From: Nitrospirota bacterium
GTDB taxonomy: Bacteria > Nitrospirota > Thermodesulfovibrionia > Thermodesulfovibrionales > UBA6898
Direction: 5' to 3'
NCBI GenBank assembly: GCA_021811105.1
Contig: JAJZPM010000008.1
Coordinates: forward strand, 1-64,000
DNA length: 64,000 bases
Below, in pieces: positions 26,784-36,295 of this stretch (within the stretch, counting starts at the first letter, position 1; every line of letters starts with the position of its first letter). Below the pieces are notes generated by a model that was not told the DNA's origin, ran no database searches, and was given only the letters and a program-made list of their open reading frames with translations. Both the position numbers and the translations under genes were made by a program.

Positions 26784-28036
26784 CTGAGATATCCCGGGAC
26801 CTGTTCGTCTTTGACGAGGTCTTCGTAAGTGCCGCGTTTTCGTATCAGGCTGTGAGTCCTGCCTTTGACCATCACCTCTGCTGCTGCAGGTCTGCTGTTG
26901 TAATTCGAACTCATCGACATGCCGTATGCCCCTGCGCTCATCACCGCGAGGTATTCTCCCCTGTTCACCTTTTCGATATGCCTCCTCTTCGCCAGGAAGT
27001 CGCCGGACTCGCATATCGGGCCGACGACATCGGCCGTGATCTTTCCACGCCTGTTTTTGACGACCGGTATGATGTGGTGATACGCGCCGTAGAGGGATGG
27101 CCTCATAAGGTCGTTCATGCCCGCATCCACGATCACGTAGTCCTTCCCTCCGCCCTTCTTGAGGTAGAGCGTCTTCGTAACGAGGATTCCGGCATTGCCG
27201 ACGATCGACCTGCCCGGCTCCATCACAAGGGTGATCTTTCGTCCGTCGACAAGCGGAAGCAGCCCCTTCGCAAGATCTCCGGGTTCCGGCGGAGCCTCAT
27301 CCAGATAAGGGATCCCGAGACCGCCGCCGATGTCGAGATACCGGATGTCGAACTTGCGCCTCTTCAGTTCGTCGACGAGATCGAGTATCCTCTTCATCGC
27401 ATCGACAAAAGGCGACAGTTTCGTGATCTGGGAGCCGATATGCTTATGTACGCCGACGACTTTGACATGTTTCAGCCCTGAGGCGAGCCGGTAGTTCTCG
27501 AGCGCATGCCCGATCGCGATCCCGAATTTGTTTTCCTTCAGTCCCGTCGATATGTAGGGGTGGGTCTGGGGGTCGATGTCCGGGTTGATCCTGAGCGCGA
27601 TGGGAGCCTTCCTCTTCATCGTGCCTGCGACCCTGTCGATCTCCCTCAGTTCGTCCTCGGATTCGACGTTGAACATCAGTATTCGCGTGGTCAGCGCAAA
27701 GCGGATCTCATCCTCGGTCTTGCCCACCCCGGCATAGACGATCTTGTCGGAAGGAATGCCGGCCTGGAGCGCCCGGTAGAGTTCCCCGCCCGACACGATG
27801 TCCGCGCCCCCGCCGTTTTTCGCAAGGGCCCTCAATATCGCGCCGTTGGTGTTCGCCTTGAGCGCATAACAGATGATATGGGGAAACGCCTTGTATGCCT
27901 CATCATAGGCCCTGAAGTGCCTCTCGATAGTCCGATAGCTGTATATATAGAGAGGCGTGCCGTATTTCTCCGCAAGCACCCTGACCGGCACGTCCTCCGC
28001 GTAAAGCTCTTTTCCTTTATATTCGAAAAAATGCAT
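26780..28036 (-). CDS. lysA: Diaminopimelate decarboxylase
   Basis: The last lysine step, meso-DAP to lysine plus CO2. A 418-residue alanine-racemase-fold PLP enzyme: cofactor Lys in CYALKANTNGAILRALAK, GGGADIVSGGELYRA, HKHIGSQITKLSPF, GGGLGIPY and PGRSIVGNAG. The active-site Cys is in GPICESGDFLAK. It is first in a leftward operon with dapF and dapA. Divergent from acnA across a 210-base region that should carry both promoters. Confidence 0.95.
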   Translation of the reverse strand: MHFFEYKGKELYAEDVPVRVLAEKYGTPLYIYSYRTIERHFRAYDEAYKAFPHIICYALKANTNGAILRALAKNGGGADIVSGGELYRALQAGIPSDKIVYAGVGKTEDEIRFALTTRILMFNVESEDELREIDRVAGTMKRKAPIALRINPDIDPQTHPYISTGLKENKFGIAIGHALENYRLASGLKHVKVVGVHKHIGSQITKLSPFVDAMKRILDLVDELKRRKFDIRYLDIGGGLGIPYLDEAPPEPGDLAKGLLPLVDGRKITLVMEPGRSIVGNAGILVTKTLYLKKGGGKDYVIVDAGMNDLMRPSLYGAYHHIIPVVKNRRGKITADVVGPICESGDFLAKRRHIEKVNRGEYLAVMSAGAYGMSMSSNYNSRPAAAEVMVKGRTHSLIRKRGTYEDLVKDEQVPGYLR

Positions 28037-28127
28037 ATTGCTCTCCGGAAATCCTATTTTCGCTTGATTTTACTATATTTTTTACCATAAGCCCCGACTG
28101 AAAGTCAAAAGAGCGCGCCAGTGTGCA

Positions 28128-28155
28128 GTAGGGGTGTATCGCGATGCGACCCTAC
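28128..28155. repeat. Short palindrome of the gtagggg...ccctac type
   Basis: gtaggggtg and cgaccctac flank a tatcgcgatg centre; ends match the larger elements at 6420 and 12818. It sits in the lysA-acnA divergent region. Confidence 0.5.
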
Positions 28156-28248
28156 ACTCCGTTGCATACACGGCGGGCGACGATGTTGATTCATCCCGCG
28201 CGGGACAGGTAAAATATTGTGTTACTAATTTCACTTGCGAGGTATTCC

Positions 28249-30195
28249 GTGGGAAAAAACATAGTAGAGAAGATATTCGAGGCGCACCGCGCATACGGCG
28301 AGCTCAGTGCGGGCTCTCCCATAGGCCTGAAGGTCGATCAGGTCTACACCCAGGACGCCACCGGCACCATGACGTGGCTCCAGTTCGAGGCCATGGAACT
28401 CGACCGCGTAAAAGTCCCACTTGCGGTCTCATATGTCGATCATAACATGCTCCAGCAGAATTTCATGAACCCCGACGACCATATATTCCTTCAGACCGTA
28501 GCAGCGAAATACGGCGCGTATTTTTCTAAACCCGGAAACGGCATATGCCACCAGGTGCACCTCGAGCAGTTCGCAGCGCCCGGCAAGGTCGCGCTCGGCA
28601 CGGACAGCCACACGCCCACCGGCGGCGGCATGGGGATGATCGCTATCGGAGTCGGAGGGCTCGATGCAGCCACCGTCATGGGGGGCTCGCCGTTCGAACT
28701 GACGATGCCGAAGGTCGTGAAGATACACCTCACCGGCAGACTCAACCGGCCGTGCGTCACGGCTATGGACGTGATACTGGAGGTCCTCAGAAGACTTACG
28801 GTCAAAGGAGGAGTCGGCAAGATAATGGAATACGGCGGCCCGGGCGTCAGGGACCTCAACGTCACCGAGCGTGCCACGATCACTAACATGGGAGCTGAGC
28901 TTGGGGCGACGACCTCGATATTCCCGAGCGACAAGAGGACGAAATTCTATCTGGCCGCAATCGGCCGCGCCTCCGACTGGATTGAACTCGCGGCCGACAG
29001 AAACGCCAGGTACGAAGACAGGGTCGACATCGACCTCGGCAGTATAGAGCCGATGATCGCGCAGCCGCACAGCCCCGACAACGTCGTGACCGTTAAGAGC
29101 CTCGCAGGCACGAAGGTGGATCAGGTCTGCATCGGCAGCTGCACGAATTCCTCGTATCAGGCGATGAAGACTGTTGCTTTGCTGCTCAAAGGCCGGGCCG
29201 TTGCGGAAAATCTGAACCTCCTGATCAATCCCGGGTCCAAACAGGTCTACGAGCTGATCGCGAAAGAAGGGCTTACCTCCGACATGATCGCCGCGGGGGC
29301 GCGGATGCTCGAATCCTCCTGCGGGCCCTGCATCGGCATGGGCGGAGCGCCGGGCAGCGGCCAGGTGGCGGTGCGCTCCTACAACAGGAACTTCAAGGGA
29401 CGAAGCGGCACCAAAGACGCCCTCGTCTATCTTGCGAGCCCCGTCTCGTGCGCGGTCTTCGCGATCAAGGGTGAGATGACCGACCCGCGCGAAGCAGGCA
29501 TCGACGTCAAGGCCTTCAAAGAACCTTCTAGATACCTGATCAACCGCAACTTCATCATCCTGCCGAAAGAAGATACCTCTTCGGTGCGGGTCATCAAAGG
29601 GCCTAACATCAAGGAGGTCTCGGTCAAAGAGCCGTTGAAAGACACGATCGCGGCCGAGGTGCTTCTTACGCTCGGCGATAACATCACGACGGACGACATC
29701 ATGCCGGCCGGCTCGAAGGTCCTTCCCTTCAGGTCGAACATCCCGGCGATCTCCGAGTTTGTCTTCGAGAATATCGACAGCACGTTCAGCAAGAGGGCTC
29801 AGGAGGCGAAGGCCAGGGGAGGCGGGATACTCATAGGCGGGGAGAATTACGGACAGGGGTCCTCGAGAGAGCACGCCGCGATCGCCCCGATGTTTCTGGG
29901 CGTTCAGGCGGTGATCGCAAAATCATTTGCGAGGATACACAGATCGAACCTGATCAACTTCGGCATACTGCCGCTCGTCTTCGACAATCCGGAGGATTAC
30001 GGCAAGGCAGAAACCGGCGACCGGCTCGTGATCGGGAACCTCTTCGCCTCGCTTGACGGCTGGCAGATGTATGTGGTCGAGAATGCGACCAAAGGCCTCA
30101 CCTTCAATGTCAAGTCGAACCTCAACAGCAGGGAGAAGGAGATCATCAGGAAGGGCGGACTTCTGCCGTACACGAGGGAACACGCCGGCGCCTAA
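28249..30195 (+). CDS. acnA: Aconitate hydratase
   Basis: Isomerises citrate and isocitrate through cis-aconitate in the TCA cycle, and could act on 2-methyl-cis-aconitate. The protein starting GKNIVEKIFEAHRAYG is ~648 residues, the shorter bacterial AcnA/mitochondrial-like type. [4Fe-4S] ligands are in CIGSCTNSS and SSCGPCIGMGGAPGSGQ; the C-terminal swivel has GGENYGQGSSREHAA and SFARIHRSNLINFGILPL. I chose the GTG at 28249, which has GAGG six bases upstream and matches family N-termini; a GTG at 28219 adds ten unlikely residues. The tRNA pair follows. Confidence 0.93.
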   Translation: MGKNIVEKIFEAHRAYGELSAGSPIGLKVDQVYTQDATGTMTWLQFEAMELDRVKVPLAVSYVDHNMLQQNFMNPDDHIFLQTVAAKYGAYFSKPGNGICHQVHLEQFAAPGKVALGTDSHTPTGGGMGMIAIGVGGLDAATVMGGSPFELTMPKVVKIHLTGRLNRPCVTAMDVILEVLRRLTVKGGVGKIMEYGGPGVRDLNVTERATITNMGAELGATTSIFPSDKRTKFYLAAIGRASDWIELAADRNARYEDRVDIDLGSIEPMIAQPHSPDNVVTVKSLAGTKVDQVCIGSCTNSSYQAMKTVALLLKGRAVAENLNLLINPGSKQVYELIAKEGLTSDMIAAGARMLESSCGPCIGMGGAPGSGQVAVRSYNRNFKGRSGTKDALVYLASPVSCAVFAIKGEMTDPREAGIDVKAFKEPSRYLINRNFIILPKEDTSSVRVIKGPNIKEVSVKEPLKDTIAAEVLLTLGDNITTDDIMPAGSKVLPFRSNIPAISEFVFENIDSTFSKRAQEAKARGGGILIGGENYGQGSSREHAAIAPMFLGVQAVIAKSFARIHRSNLINFGILPLVFDNPEDYGKAETGDRLVIGNLFASLDGWQMYVVENATKGLTFNVKSNLNSREKEIIRKGGLLPYTREHAGA

Positions 30196-30243
30196 CCGGG
30201 GTTTGTGTTCATCGGCGAAACGCAGCGTACGGTCCCGGGAAAT

Positions 30244-30273
30244 TTGACAATAAAACGCGGTACGTTGTATTTT
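30244..30273 (+). promoter_or_regulatory. Sigma-70-type promoter for the tRNA pair
   Basis: TTGACA at 30244-30249 and TATTTT at 30268-30273 with an 18-base spacer, ending 17 bases before tRNA-Lys. Confidence 0.6.
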
Positions 30274-30290
30274 AATAGTCTGTTATTTCG

Positions 30291-30366
30291 GGGCCGCTAG
30301 CTCAGTTGGTAGAGCAACGCCCTTTTAAGGCGTGGGTCGATGGTTCGAATCCATCGCGGCTCACCA
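30291..30366 (+). tRNA. tRNA-Lys (anticodon TTT)
   Basis: Full cloverleaf: acceptor gggccgc/gcggctc with one G-T pair, anticodon stem acgcc/ggcgt with loop cttttaa, T-loop ggttcgaatcc, and encoded CCA at 30364-30366. The anticodon TTT reads AAA/AAG lysine codons. Confidence 0.97.
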
Positions 30367-30369
30367 GAT

Positions 30370-30447
30370 GTCCCCATCGTCTAGCCCGGCCTAGGACATC
30401 GCCCTTTCAAGGCGGTAACGCGGGTTCGAATCCCGCTGGGGACGCCA
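30370..30447 (+). tRNA. tRNA-Glu (anticodon TTC)
   Basis: Acceptor gtcccca/tggggac, anticodon loop ctttcaa (TTC), T-arm gcgggttcgaatcccgc, encoded CCA at 30445-30447. It follows tRNA-Lys by 3 bases, so both come from one transcript. Confidence 0.97.
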
Positions 30448-30455
30448 ACAAATTC

Positions 30456-30484
30456 AAGGGGTTGCGGAAGCAGCCCCTTTCTCA
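30456..30484 (+). terminator. Terminator of the tRNA transcript
   Basis: aaggggttgc pairs with gcagcccctt (one G-T) around a ggaa loop, followed by a T-rich tctcattt. Confidence 0.7.
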
Positions 30485-30514
30485 TTTCCTGCACCCTGAC
30501 CACAACCTGGCAAA

Positions 30515-31033
30515 TTATGGCTTATCCTGCACCTCGAACTTTCCTGCATATTTCGCCCTGCCGATACATTTTTCAAAAATGAACTGACAGATTCTCGTTC
30601 CGGGGTATAAGGCTAAACGACTATGTCCCAGGTTCACAATTTCCAAAACCTGATGGTTCGATATGCCGGGATGCATAAATCCTGCCGTCACATGGATAGC
30701 CAAACCAAAACGGGCAAACCTGCTCCTCCCTTCAAGCCATCCACAATAATTTTCTGCTAATGTAATCTTCTCTCTCGTTATTCCCAAAATCATCTCTTGG
30801 GGCTTGATGATGATTGTATCTCCATCCTGTAATGAGACAAATTCGGTGAGATCCTCGAAGTTGGAGTCATCCCTGATATGGAATATGCCTCTATGTCTTT
30901 TGAAAATCCTGAACTGGTTTCCTAACGTAAGATCAACTGAGCCGGCACCTATCTGTGACCCATCCAACGGCTCTATTTTGATGAGTCCCCGGTCAATTGC
31001 TTTTCTAATTTCGCTTCGAGTGAGTATAGCCAT
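30515..31033 (-). CDS. dcd: dCTP deaminase
   Basis: A 172-residue trimeric dUTPase-fold enzyme that deaminates dCTP to dUTP on the way to dTMP. Segments: GAGSVDLTLGNQFRIFK, catalytic EGRSRFARFGLAIHVTAGF with the Ser-Arg pair, and HPGISNHQVLEIVN. The conserved start is MAILTRSEIRKAI. It converges on the tRNA-Glu terminator. Bifunctional dCTP deaminase/dUTPase cannot be excluded by sequence alone. Confidence 0.9.
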   Translation of the reverse strand: MAILTRSEIRKAIDRGLIKIEPLDGSQIGAGSVDLTLGNQFRIFKRHRGIFHIRDDSNFEDLTEFVSLQDGDTIIIKPQEMILGITREKITLAENYCGWLEGRSRFARFGLAIHVTAGFMHPGISNHQVLEIVNLGHSRLALYPGTRICQFIFEKCIGRAKYAGKFEVQDKP

Positions 31034-31109
31034 AAAAATATTAAAAAGAACTCAGAGAAATTATAAAATAGGTCTCCATTTCTTCATGCCGCCGGTTCCG
31101 CAGGCGTCG

Positions 31110-31334
31110 TCATATCTTTGTGAATTCTCGCTTCGCTCTTATTCCAATCTCCTCGAGCTCCTTTTTGAGCCTGTCTATTTCAGACTCCACTTCCTGGATG
31201 CTTACGCATTCCGGTGTTATGTATATAAGACCGCGTTCATCACTGCCATAAGCCTTCACATATACGCGCACGCAGGGTGCGGGTATATCGCCTTCCCCTG
31301 ATTTGAGAACATCGAGATCAAGCGAGTATGTCAT
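31110..31334 (-). CDS. Small hypothetical protein with C-terminal coiled coil
   Basis: A 74-residue frame from ATG 31334 (SD-like GGAGAG just upstream) or 79 residues from a TTG at 31349. The first half reads SLDLDVLKSGEGDIPAPCVR and YGSDERGLIYITPECV; the second half is a clear coiled coil (VESEIDRLKKELEEIGIRAK). It is unlike out-of-frame noise in composition. It lies 76 bases ahead of dcd on the same strand. No family is recognised. Confidence 0.55.
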   Translation of the reverse strand: MTYSLDLDVLKSGEGDIPAPCVRVYVKAYGSDERGLIYITPECVSIQEVESEIDRLKKELEEIGIRAKREFTKI

Positions 31335-31518
31335 TTCTCTCCATATCAACTTTCTCCGGCTGGATTTCGCACAAAAATTCCCTTCCCTTTTGCGAGGATC
31401 CCTATTAATTGAACTATCACGATCGCATCAGAAGGCTTGCCGACAGGGGTCAATGCTTCTGCCGGTGGCCGCCTGCTCATCCTCGGCCACTGTTGATGAG
31501 ATTGCCGAAGCATGCCGC

Positions 31519-31734
31519 TCAGGTCTTTTTACTCAGTTTTTTCATGATGCTGGGGAACTGATCTTTAAACCCGGGGAAGGCCTTCCCCAGGAAGAGTTTC
31601 AGGCACTTCATCTCCAGCATTAAGTCCTGGACATCTTTTTCCATGCAGCACAACTCATCGAGCTTCTCCGTCACAGTTATCAATTCCTGTTTAATGATAT
31701 GTAAGCTTTCCTCCGGCATTTTTTCTTTCTCCAT
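31519..31734 (-). CDS. Small conserved helical protein
   Basis: From ATG 31734 (SD AAAGGTG) 71 residues. A helical hairpin is predicted: SLHIIKQELITVTEKLDELC then DVQDLMLEMKCLKLFLG, ending FPGFKDQFPSIMKKL, a motif I recall from uncharacterised Nitrospirota/deltaproteobacterial proteins. A longer in-frame extension to 31980 looks non-coding (it includes a cacctttccgtttcc spacer tract). Possible cytosolic coiled-coil adaptor; function unknown. Confidence 0.6.
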   Translation of the reverse strand: MEKEKMPEESLHIIKQELITVTEKLDELCCMEKDVQDLMLEMKCLKLFLGKAFPGFKDQFPSIMKKLSKKT

Positions 31735-31996
31735 TTCTTTCACCTTTCCGTTTCCCCATTGCCGTTTTTCACTTGCCATTTGCCCTATACTTTTTCTCCG
31801 CCCGGCATTGTCCGTGAACGTCTTCCGCGCAGATAGGGTATCTGTTACCATTGTATAGGGTAAAGGTCTTGCACGCAAACTACGTCTATCACCTTTAACG
31901 GCTGCCCAGGATTGTCGGGAAGGTTGGAGAAAAGCAGGGGTGTCGAGATGATGTGCAACACCAGGCAAATCAAGAAACAAAACCGGGCACTGTTTG

Positions 31997-32899
31997 CTAC
32001 CCCCGGGAAAAAATATAACCTATCAGCTTATAGATCAGTTTCGCAATGACGAACTGTGGATGTATGAGGCCCGGTATCGGCGACAGCTCCGTGATATCGA
32101 ACCCGACTATCCTCCGGCATTCGGACAGACGGCGAAGGAAAGAGACTGTCTCCTGCCATCCGAACCCGCCCGGCTCGGGTGTCCCCACTGCGGGCATAAG
32201 CCCGGGATCGAAGAAATCGCAGTCGATGGTGAGATAGACGTTTTCCCTGAGAGGACCGATGACGGCATCGTGCCATGCATATCGATCCGCACCGTAACGC
32301 GCGCCCTTGAGATTGAGATCGAATGCATAAAATGTATTGATCTTCTTTTGCCTTATGAAATCGGCCTCTTCCCTGCACTGACTCCTTATGCCGGCCTGCA
32401 CGATATTTTTATTGAACTCGTATACACGGGCCATGACGCAGGCGTGGCTGTATCTGTTCCCTTCGTATTCTTCCCTGAGGTCTGAATGGGCGTCTAACTG
32501 GAGGACCGAGAGGTCGGGATATCGCTCAGAGTGGGCACGGACAGAGCCTATGGAAATCGTATGCTCGCCGCCGATGCAGACGACGGTCTTGCCTCCTCCG
32601 ATCAGGCCGTGGACGTGTTTCCGTATCGCTTCCACTGCAACGGCATCATTGCCGCCGGGGTCCATGGGTTTAAGCGTGGCTATCCCGCCCGTCAATGTAT
32701 AAATTTCGGCATCCAATTCCTCATCGTACAGCTCCACCTGTCCGGAAGCCTCCAGGATCGCTTCAGGACCCGATGCCGTGCCCTTTCCGTAACTTGTTGT
32801 GTGCTCATACGGTACGGGAAGGACCATCACCCTGGACCGTTCGAGTCCCGACCATTGTTCCGGCAGGGAGAGAAAATTGTCCGGCGGAAGGAGAATCAC
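31997..32899 (-). CDS. speB: Agmatinase (ureohydrolase family)
   Basis: Hydrolyses agmatine to putrescine and urea. 300 residues with all Mn-binding motifs: [33 protein letters not shown] and FDITELSP. It is third in a leftward operon pdaD, DHS-like, speB and overlaps the DHS-like gene by 4 bases (32896-32899). The gene order makes agmatine the natural substrate, rather than arginine or formiminoglutamate. Confidence 0.93.
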   Translation of the reverse strand: MILLPPDNFLSLPEQWSGLERSRVMVLPVPYEHTTSYGKGTASGPEAILEASGQVELYDEELDAEIYTLTGGIATLKPMDPGGNDAVAVEAIRKHVHGLIGGGKTVVCIGGEHTISIGSVRAHSERYPDLSVLQLDAHSDLREEYEGNRYSHACVMARVYEFNKNIVQAGIRSQCREEADFIRQKKINTFYAFDLNLKGARYGADRYAWHDAVIGPLRENVYLTIDCDFFDPGLMPAVGTPEPGGFGWQETVSFLRRLSECRRIVGFDITELSPIPGLIHPQFVIAKLIYKLIGYIFSRG

Positions 32900-33993
32900 T
32901 CTTTCTTTTTCACTTCCAAATATTTTTCGAGAAGCCGCTGATAGAGGTCCCCGCGCCGGTCGTACAGCCGGGAAGGAGGCCGTGGCACCCGGGAGGCGAC
33001 GGCGTACGCGGTCAGAAGCGGCAGGGCTATGGTCGTATCCGCATAACAGACAACGGCATCCGGGAGCTGATCGGGGTCGACCTTGCCCCAGGTCACAGCC
33101 TCGCTCGGCGTGGCGCCTGAGAGGCCGCCGGTATCAGGACGGGCGTCAGTGAGCTGCAGATAGTAATCATGGCCCGCCTCTTCAATCCCCAGAACTTCCT
33201 GAATATGCGGCTCGGTCTGGAGCACAAAATTCTTTGGAGATCCGCCCCCAAGCATGAGGATGCCGCTCTTTCCTTTTTCCTTCGCACCGAGCACTATTGC
33301 GGCGGTTTCGTTTATATCCCTGGCCACGTCCAGCCGGAGCCCGCTGCCGTCCAGCACAAGTCTGGCAACATTCAGCCCGATGGAACTGTCCCCGGGGGAT
33401 GACGTGTATATCGGCACGCCCGCCCTGTAAGCCGCTGCCAGAACACTCACCCTGCCCACGCCGGGGAGGGCTTCCAGCTCGTTGACGTATCTGCCGATCC
33501 TGTAATGGAGCTCAGCCGTCGACATATCCCTGTTGAATTCAGGTTCCTTCAGGATCTTCATATAAAAGGCGTCGGTCGACAGCAGGACTTTATAATCAAA
33601 CAGGATGTCGTAGATGCGGATGACACCTTCCTGCCGGAGTTTCCGATCATCGAGAAAGGGACTGCCAGGGTGCATGGTGAGCCCCAGTGCAAAGTGGGTG
33701 TCATGGTAGAGGTTCGCACCGGTGCTCACGATCCAGTCGACAAACCCGGACTCTATCAGAGGAATAAGAGAAGACATGCCGAGCCCGGCAGGAGTCAGGG
33801 CGCCGGTGATGCTCAGCCCAACGGTCACATCGGGCTCGAGCATCTTGCGCGTAAAAAGCCTGCATGCCTCACGGAGGCGGCCGGCGTTATAGGCCAAAAA
33901 AGTCTCCTCGATCAATTCAGCGGCAGAGATCCCGTTGACGATCTTCTTCGGCCTGATCGGCTTTGTCCTGAGGTAGCCGCTCCCGCTCACCAT
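32896..33993 (-). CDS. Deoxyhypusine synthase-like protein, probable polyamine (homospermidine-type) synthase
   Basis: A 365-residue member of the deoxyhypusine synthase family. NAD-site segments are [33 protein letters not shown] and [13 protein letters not shown]. The catalytic Lys of eukaryotic DHS is conserved as Lys254 ([14 protein letters not shown]), and [13 protein letters not shown] is intact. Bacteria have no eIF5A to modify, so the acceptor is probably a free diamine such as putrescine, giving homospermidine or a related polyamine, as in plant homospermidine synthase, which evolved from DHS. Lies between pdaD (4 bases away) and speB (4-base overlap), which supports a polyamine role. 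Confidence 0.85.
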   Translation of the reverse strand: MVSGSGYLRTKPIRPKKIVNGISAAELIEETFLAYNAGRLREACRLFTRKMLEPDVTVGLSITGALTPAGLGMSSLIPLIESGFVDWIVSTGANLYHDTHFALGLTMHPGSPFLDDRKLRQEGVIRIYDILFDYKVLLSTDAFYMKILKEPEFNRDMSTAELHYRIGRYVNELEALPGVGRVSVLAAAYRAGVPIYTSSPGDSSIGLNVARLVLDGSGLRLDVARDINETAAIVLGAKEKGKSGILMLGGGSPKNFVLQTEPHIQEVLGIEEAGHDYYLQLTDARPDTGGLSGATPSEAVTWGKVDPDQLPDAVVCYADTTIALPLLTAYAVASRVPRPPSRLYDRRGDLYQRLLEKYLEVKKKE

Positions 33994-33997
33994 GCAC

Positions 33998-34540
33998 TCA
34001 CGGTATCAGGACGGCGGCAGCCACGACGGTCGTCCAGACCCCGCTCTTGCCGACGCTCGTTTGTGTGATATTGCGCGTCTTGACTATCTGGTCGCTCAAC
34101 TTCCACTGGTCGAGACGCTTGTTGTAGCTCTCGTCGACGTCAAACTCAAGCCCGAGGATCGTCGCCAGCATCTGGGCCGCAATGTCCTCGGCATAGTCGC
34201 CGGTCGTCTTGTCGTCGTCGCCGAAGCTGTGGTGCTCCGAGAGATAACCGAAGTGGTCCCGGTCCCTGGGTATAGCCACGCCTACGGAGGAGCCTATGAG
34301 ACGGTGGCGTTCGTTCGTCGATGCCTCGGCAAGGACCGCATGGACGATCTGTCCCGGCGTCAGCTCCTTTAGCCCGCTGCGCACGGTAACAATTTCACAG
34401 CGGGGAGGAAAGATGCTCGATACTCTGACAATATTGAAAGGGGCGATCTGCGCGGCACGGAGCGCGAGCTCGAAGCTCACGAGTTTCTCCTTGTTCTGAC
34501 CGACCCCTTTCGTTAGGAACATTTTGGAAGCTACATACAT
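33998..34540 (-). CDS. pdaD: Pyruvoyl-dependent arginine decarboxylase
   Basis: A 180-residue proenzyme that self-cleaves to form a pyruvoyl cofactor and makes agmatine from arginine. The cleavage site VRVSSIFPP puts the scissile bond between Ser41 and Ser42. Other family segments are [34 protein letters not shown] and the C-terminal [12 protein letters not shown]. First gene of pdaD, DHS-like, speB. The archaeal-type enzyme replaces the PLP-dependent SpeA. Confidence 0.92.
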   Translation of the reverse strand: MYVASKMFLTKGVGQNKEKLVSFELALRAAQIAPFNIVRVSSIFPPRCEIVTVRSGLKELTPGQIVHAVLAEASTNERHRLIGSSVGVAIPRDRDHFGYLSEHHSFGDDDKTTGDYAEDIAAQMLATILGLEFDVDESYNKRLDQWKLSDQIVKTRNITQTSVGKSGVWTTVVAAAVLIP

Positions 34541-34732
34541 GTTATGCCTCTCTCTTTGGGAAACCCTTCCCGCCTCTGATTTCTACCACCCGTTTTTCGG
34601 GACCGGCAATACCCTGCGACTGCATTTCATGATAACATCACAGGATCAGTTTTTTACAGAAAATATTTCAGAGCAAAGGCTTAGAGGACTACATCCGGGT
34701 TCACTATTCACGAGGCTTAGCGGACAACGGGG

Positions 34733-35203
34733 TCACGGATTGTTGACGAGCCGCACCACGGTCCTGGGACCGGGGATCTCGATCTTCTTCTCATGAAAGC
34801 GCGCAAGCACCGACTGGTAAACCTCAGCCTGGGCTGTCACAAAATCTTCGACGCTCACCCAGTGCTTGATCGCCAGGGTGATGCATGAGTCCCCCAGTTC
34901 GGCAATACCGATGACAGGCGCAGGGTCCTTCAGGACACGGGGGTTCTGCTGCAGGACCGTACCGACTGTATCGAGCGCAAGAGCGGTATCTGTCCCGTAG
35001 GCAATACCGACCGACAGATTAAGCTGACGGACCCTCCCATAGTTATGGAGTATCTCTCCCACAATCTTCCTGTTTGGAACAATGACACGGGAATTGTCCG
35101 TATGCAGGAGAGTAGTTGAAAAGAGGGCTATATCGGTCACCCGGCCGTAGACACCGAGCAGCTCGATATACTCCCCGACGGTATAGTGCTTTGCAAAAAT
35201 TCC
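34733..35203 (-). pseudogene. MscS-type mechanosensitive channel, N-terminally truncated
   Basis: The frame carries the MscS beta and C-terminal domains (YTVGEYIELLGVYGRVTDIA, LLHTDNSRVIVPNRKIVGE, LNLSVGIAYGTDTALALD) but lacks the transmembrane helices including the pore helix. Upstream homology stops at about 35203, where a tandem heptad (acctctc acctctc, 35205-35218) begins and the next gene ends. In-frame a stop follows directly. A GTG at 35140 could start a 135-residue soluble product, but a working channel is not possible. Confidence 0.75.
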
Positions 35204-35216
35204 TACCTCTCACCTC

Positions 35217-35804
35217 TCACGTCTGCGAAGATGCGTCCTCCGTCTTCCTGGAGTTGAGGAGTTTCCGGAATCCCTTTTTTGTCAGGAAAAAGAGGAGTGC
35301 AACGGCAACGATGATACTCAGGAGTGGAAGGGTGATAGCAAGGATGCTCAGAACCGAGGCAATGCCCAGCTCGGCAGTTGCAACGGCGTGATTGCCGGTC
35401 CCTCCTGTCAGTACTGTTGACGCAGCTCTTACCACCGCTGTGGAGCTGTGGAAAAGGGCAGCTGTCCCGCCTCCGGCGATAATGGCGAGCGACCATTTCA
35501 GCAGAGGGTCCATACGGAGCATGCCCGACGCAGCAACCAGAATGCCGGCTACAACCGCCGCGGGCCCGGCGATCGTGTCCATGATATTGTCGACCCAGGG
35601 GATATAATACGCCGCTACCTCAAAGACGGCCGCAGCGGCAAAGGCCAGAAAGGCCGGGTAGGTGCCGATCCATTCAAAGCCCTGGGATAAGGTCATATGC
35701 CCGGAAAGGGAAGCGATGCTCATGGCCAAAAGAGGAATGAACACTCTGAAGCCGCACGCAGCACTCAGTCCCAGGCCGAGACAGATACTCAGGAGCGTTT
35801 CCAT
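35217..35804 (-). CDS. DUF4126 integral membrane protein
   Basis: A 195-residue protein with about five to six membrane segments, e.g. LLSICLGLGLSAACGFRVFI, AFLAFAAAAVFEVAAYYIP and SILAITLPLLSIIVAVALLF. The motif GFRVFIPLL and YYIPWVDNIMDTIAGPAAV are the DUF4126 signature. Function unknown; found in many envelope clusters. Its last codons run into the heptad tract at the MscS truncation, so its extreme C-terminus may be altered. Confidence 0.82.
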   Translation of the reverse strand: METLLSICLGLGLSAACGFRVFIPLLAMSIASLSGHMTLSQGFEWIGTYPAFLAFAAAAVFEVAAYYIPWVDNIMDTIAGPAAVVAGILVAASGMLRMDPLLKWSLAIIAGGGTAALFHSSTAVVRAASTVLTGGTGNHAVATAELGIASVLSILAITLPLLSIIVAVALLFFLTKKGFRKLLNSRKTEDASSQT

Positions 35805-36295
35805 TCCCCTTCCCTTAACTGAACCGTATTATGCCTGGTGCCGGCATGTTTACCCTGCCGATCACCTCTCCGGCACTGAAGACTCTGCCTTTTCTATGGT
35901 GCATACTGTCCTCTTTTCTCTATCATTTTATCAGATATCCGCAGGATGTGAGTGTCTGCGTAAGGCAGATTTCACGCCGGCACTTCGCCCCAAACCCCAG
36001 GCACTTTTGCTGAGCGCCGATCTCCTTACTCCTCACTATTTACTATTCACTGCAGTCCACTATTTACTTCAGTTACTCACTTTACCTCTACCGATACCTT
36101 TCTTTCTTTAAACTGGTCACCGTTCACGTTTCACGCCGGCGTGTGATACAACACGACAGTCGGATAGATCAGCGGTTTGTAACGATAGGAGCGACCTTTT
36201 GGGGAGGGTGCTGGTAGTTGTTTATGCATACGCCGAAAGGGAAGAGATAAGGCTTATTTCGGCGAGAAAGGCAAGCCCGCGGGAAAGGAGAATAT
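35805..36295. other. 491-base gap with degenerate heptad tracts
   Basis: No gene supported. The stretch 36026-36093 is built of actattt/actattc/actcac-type degenerate short repeats. Confidence 0.45.
36026..36093. repeat. Degenerate heptad spacer tract
   Basis: Units like ctcacta, tttacta, ttcactg, ccactat, ttacttc repeat loosely with 7-base spacing. Comparable tracts occur at 12588-12615, 31738-31785, 35205-35220, 36608-36668 and 54945-54962. Confidence 0.55.

Noticed and set aside
28429-29874. 481-codon leftward open frame
   Set aside because: Antisense to aconitase; His/Arg/Asp-rich composition typical of a shadow frame.
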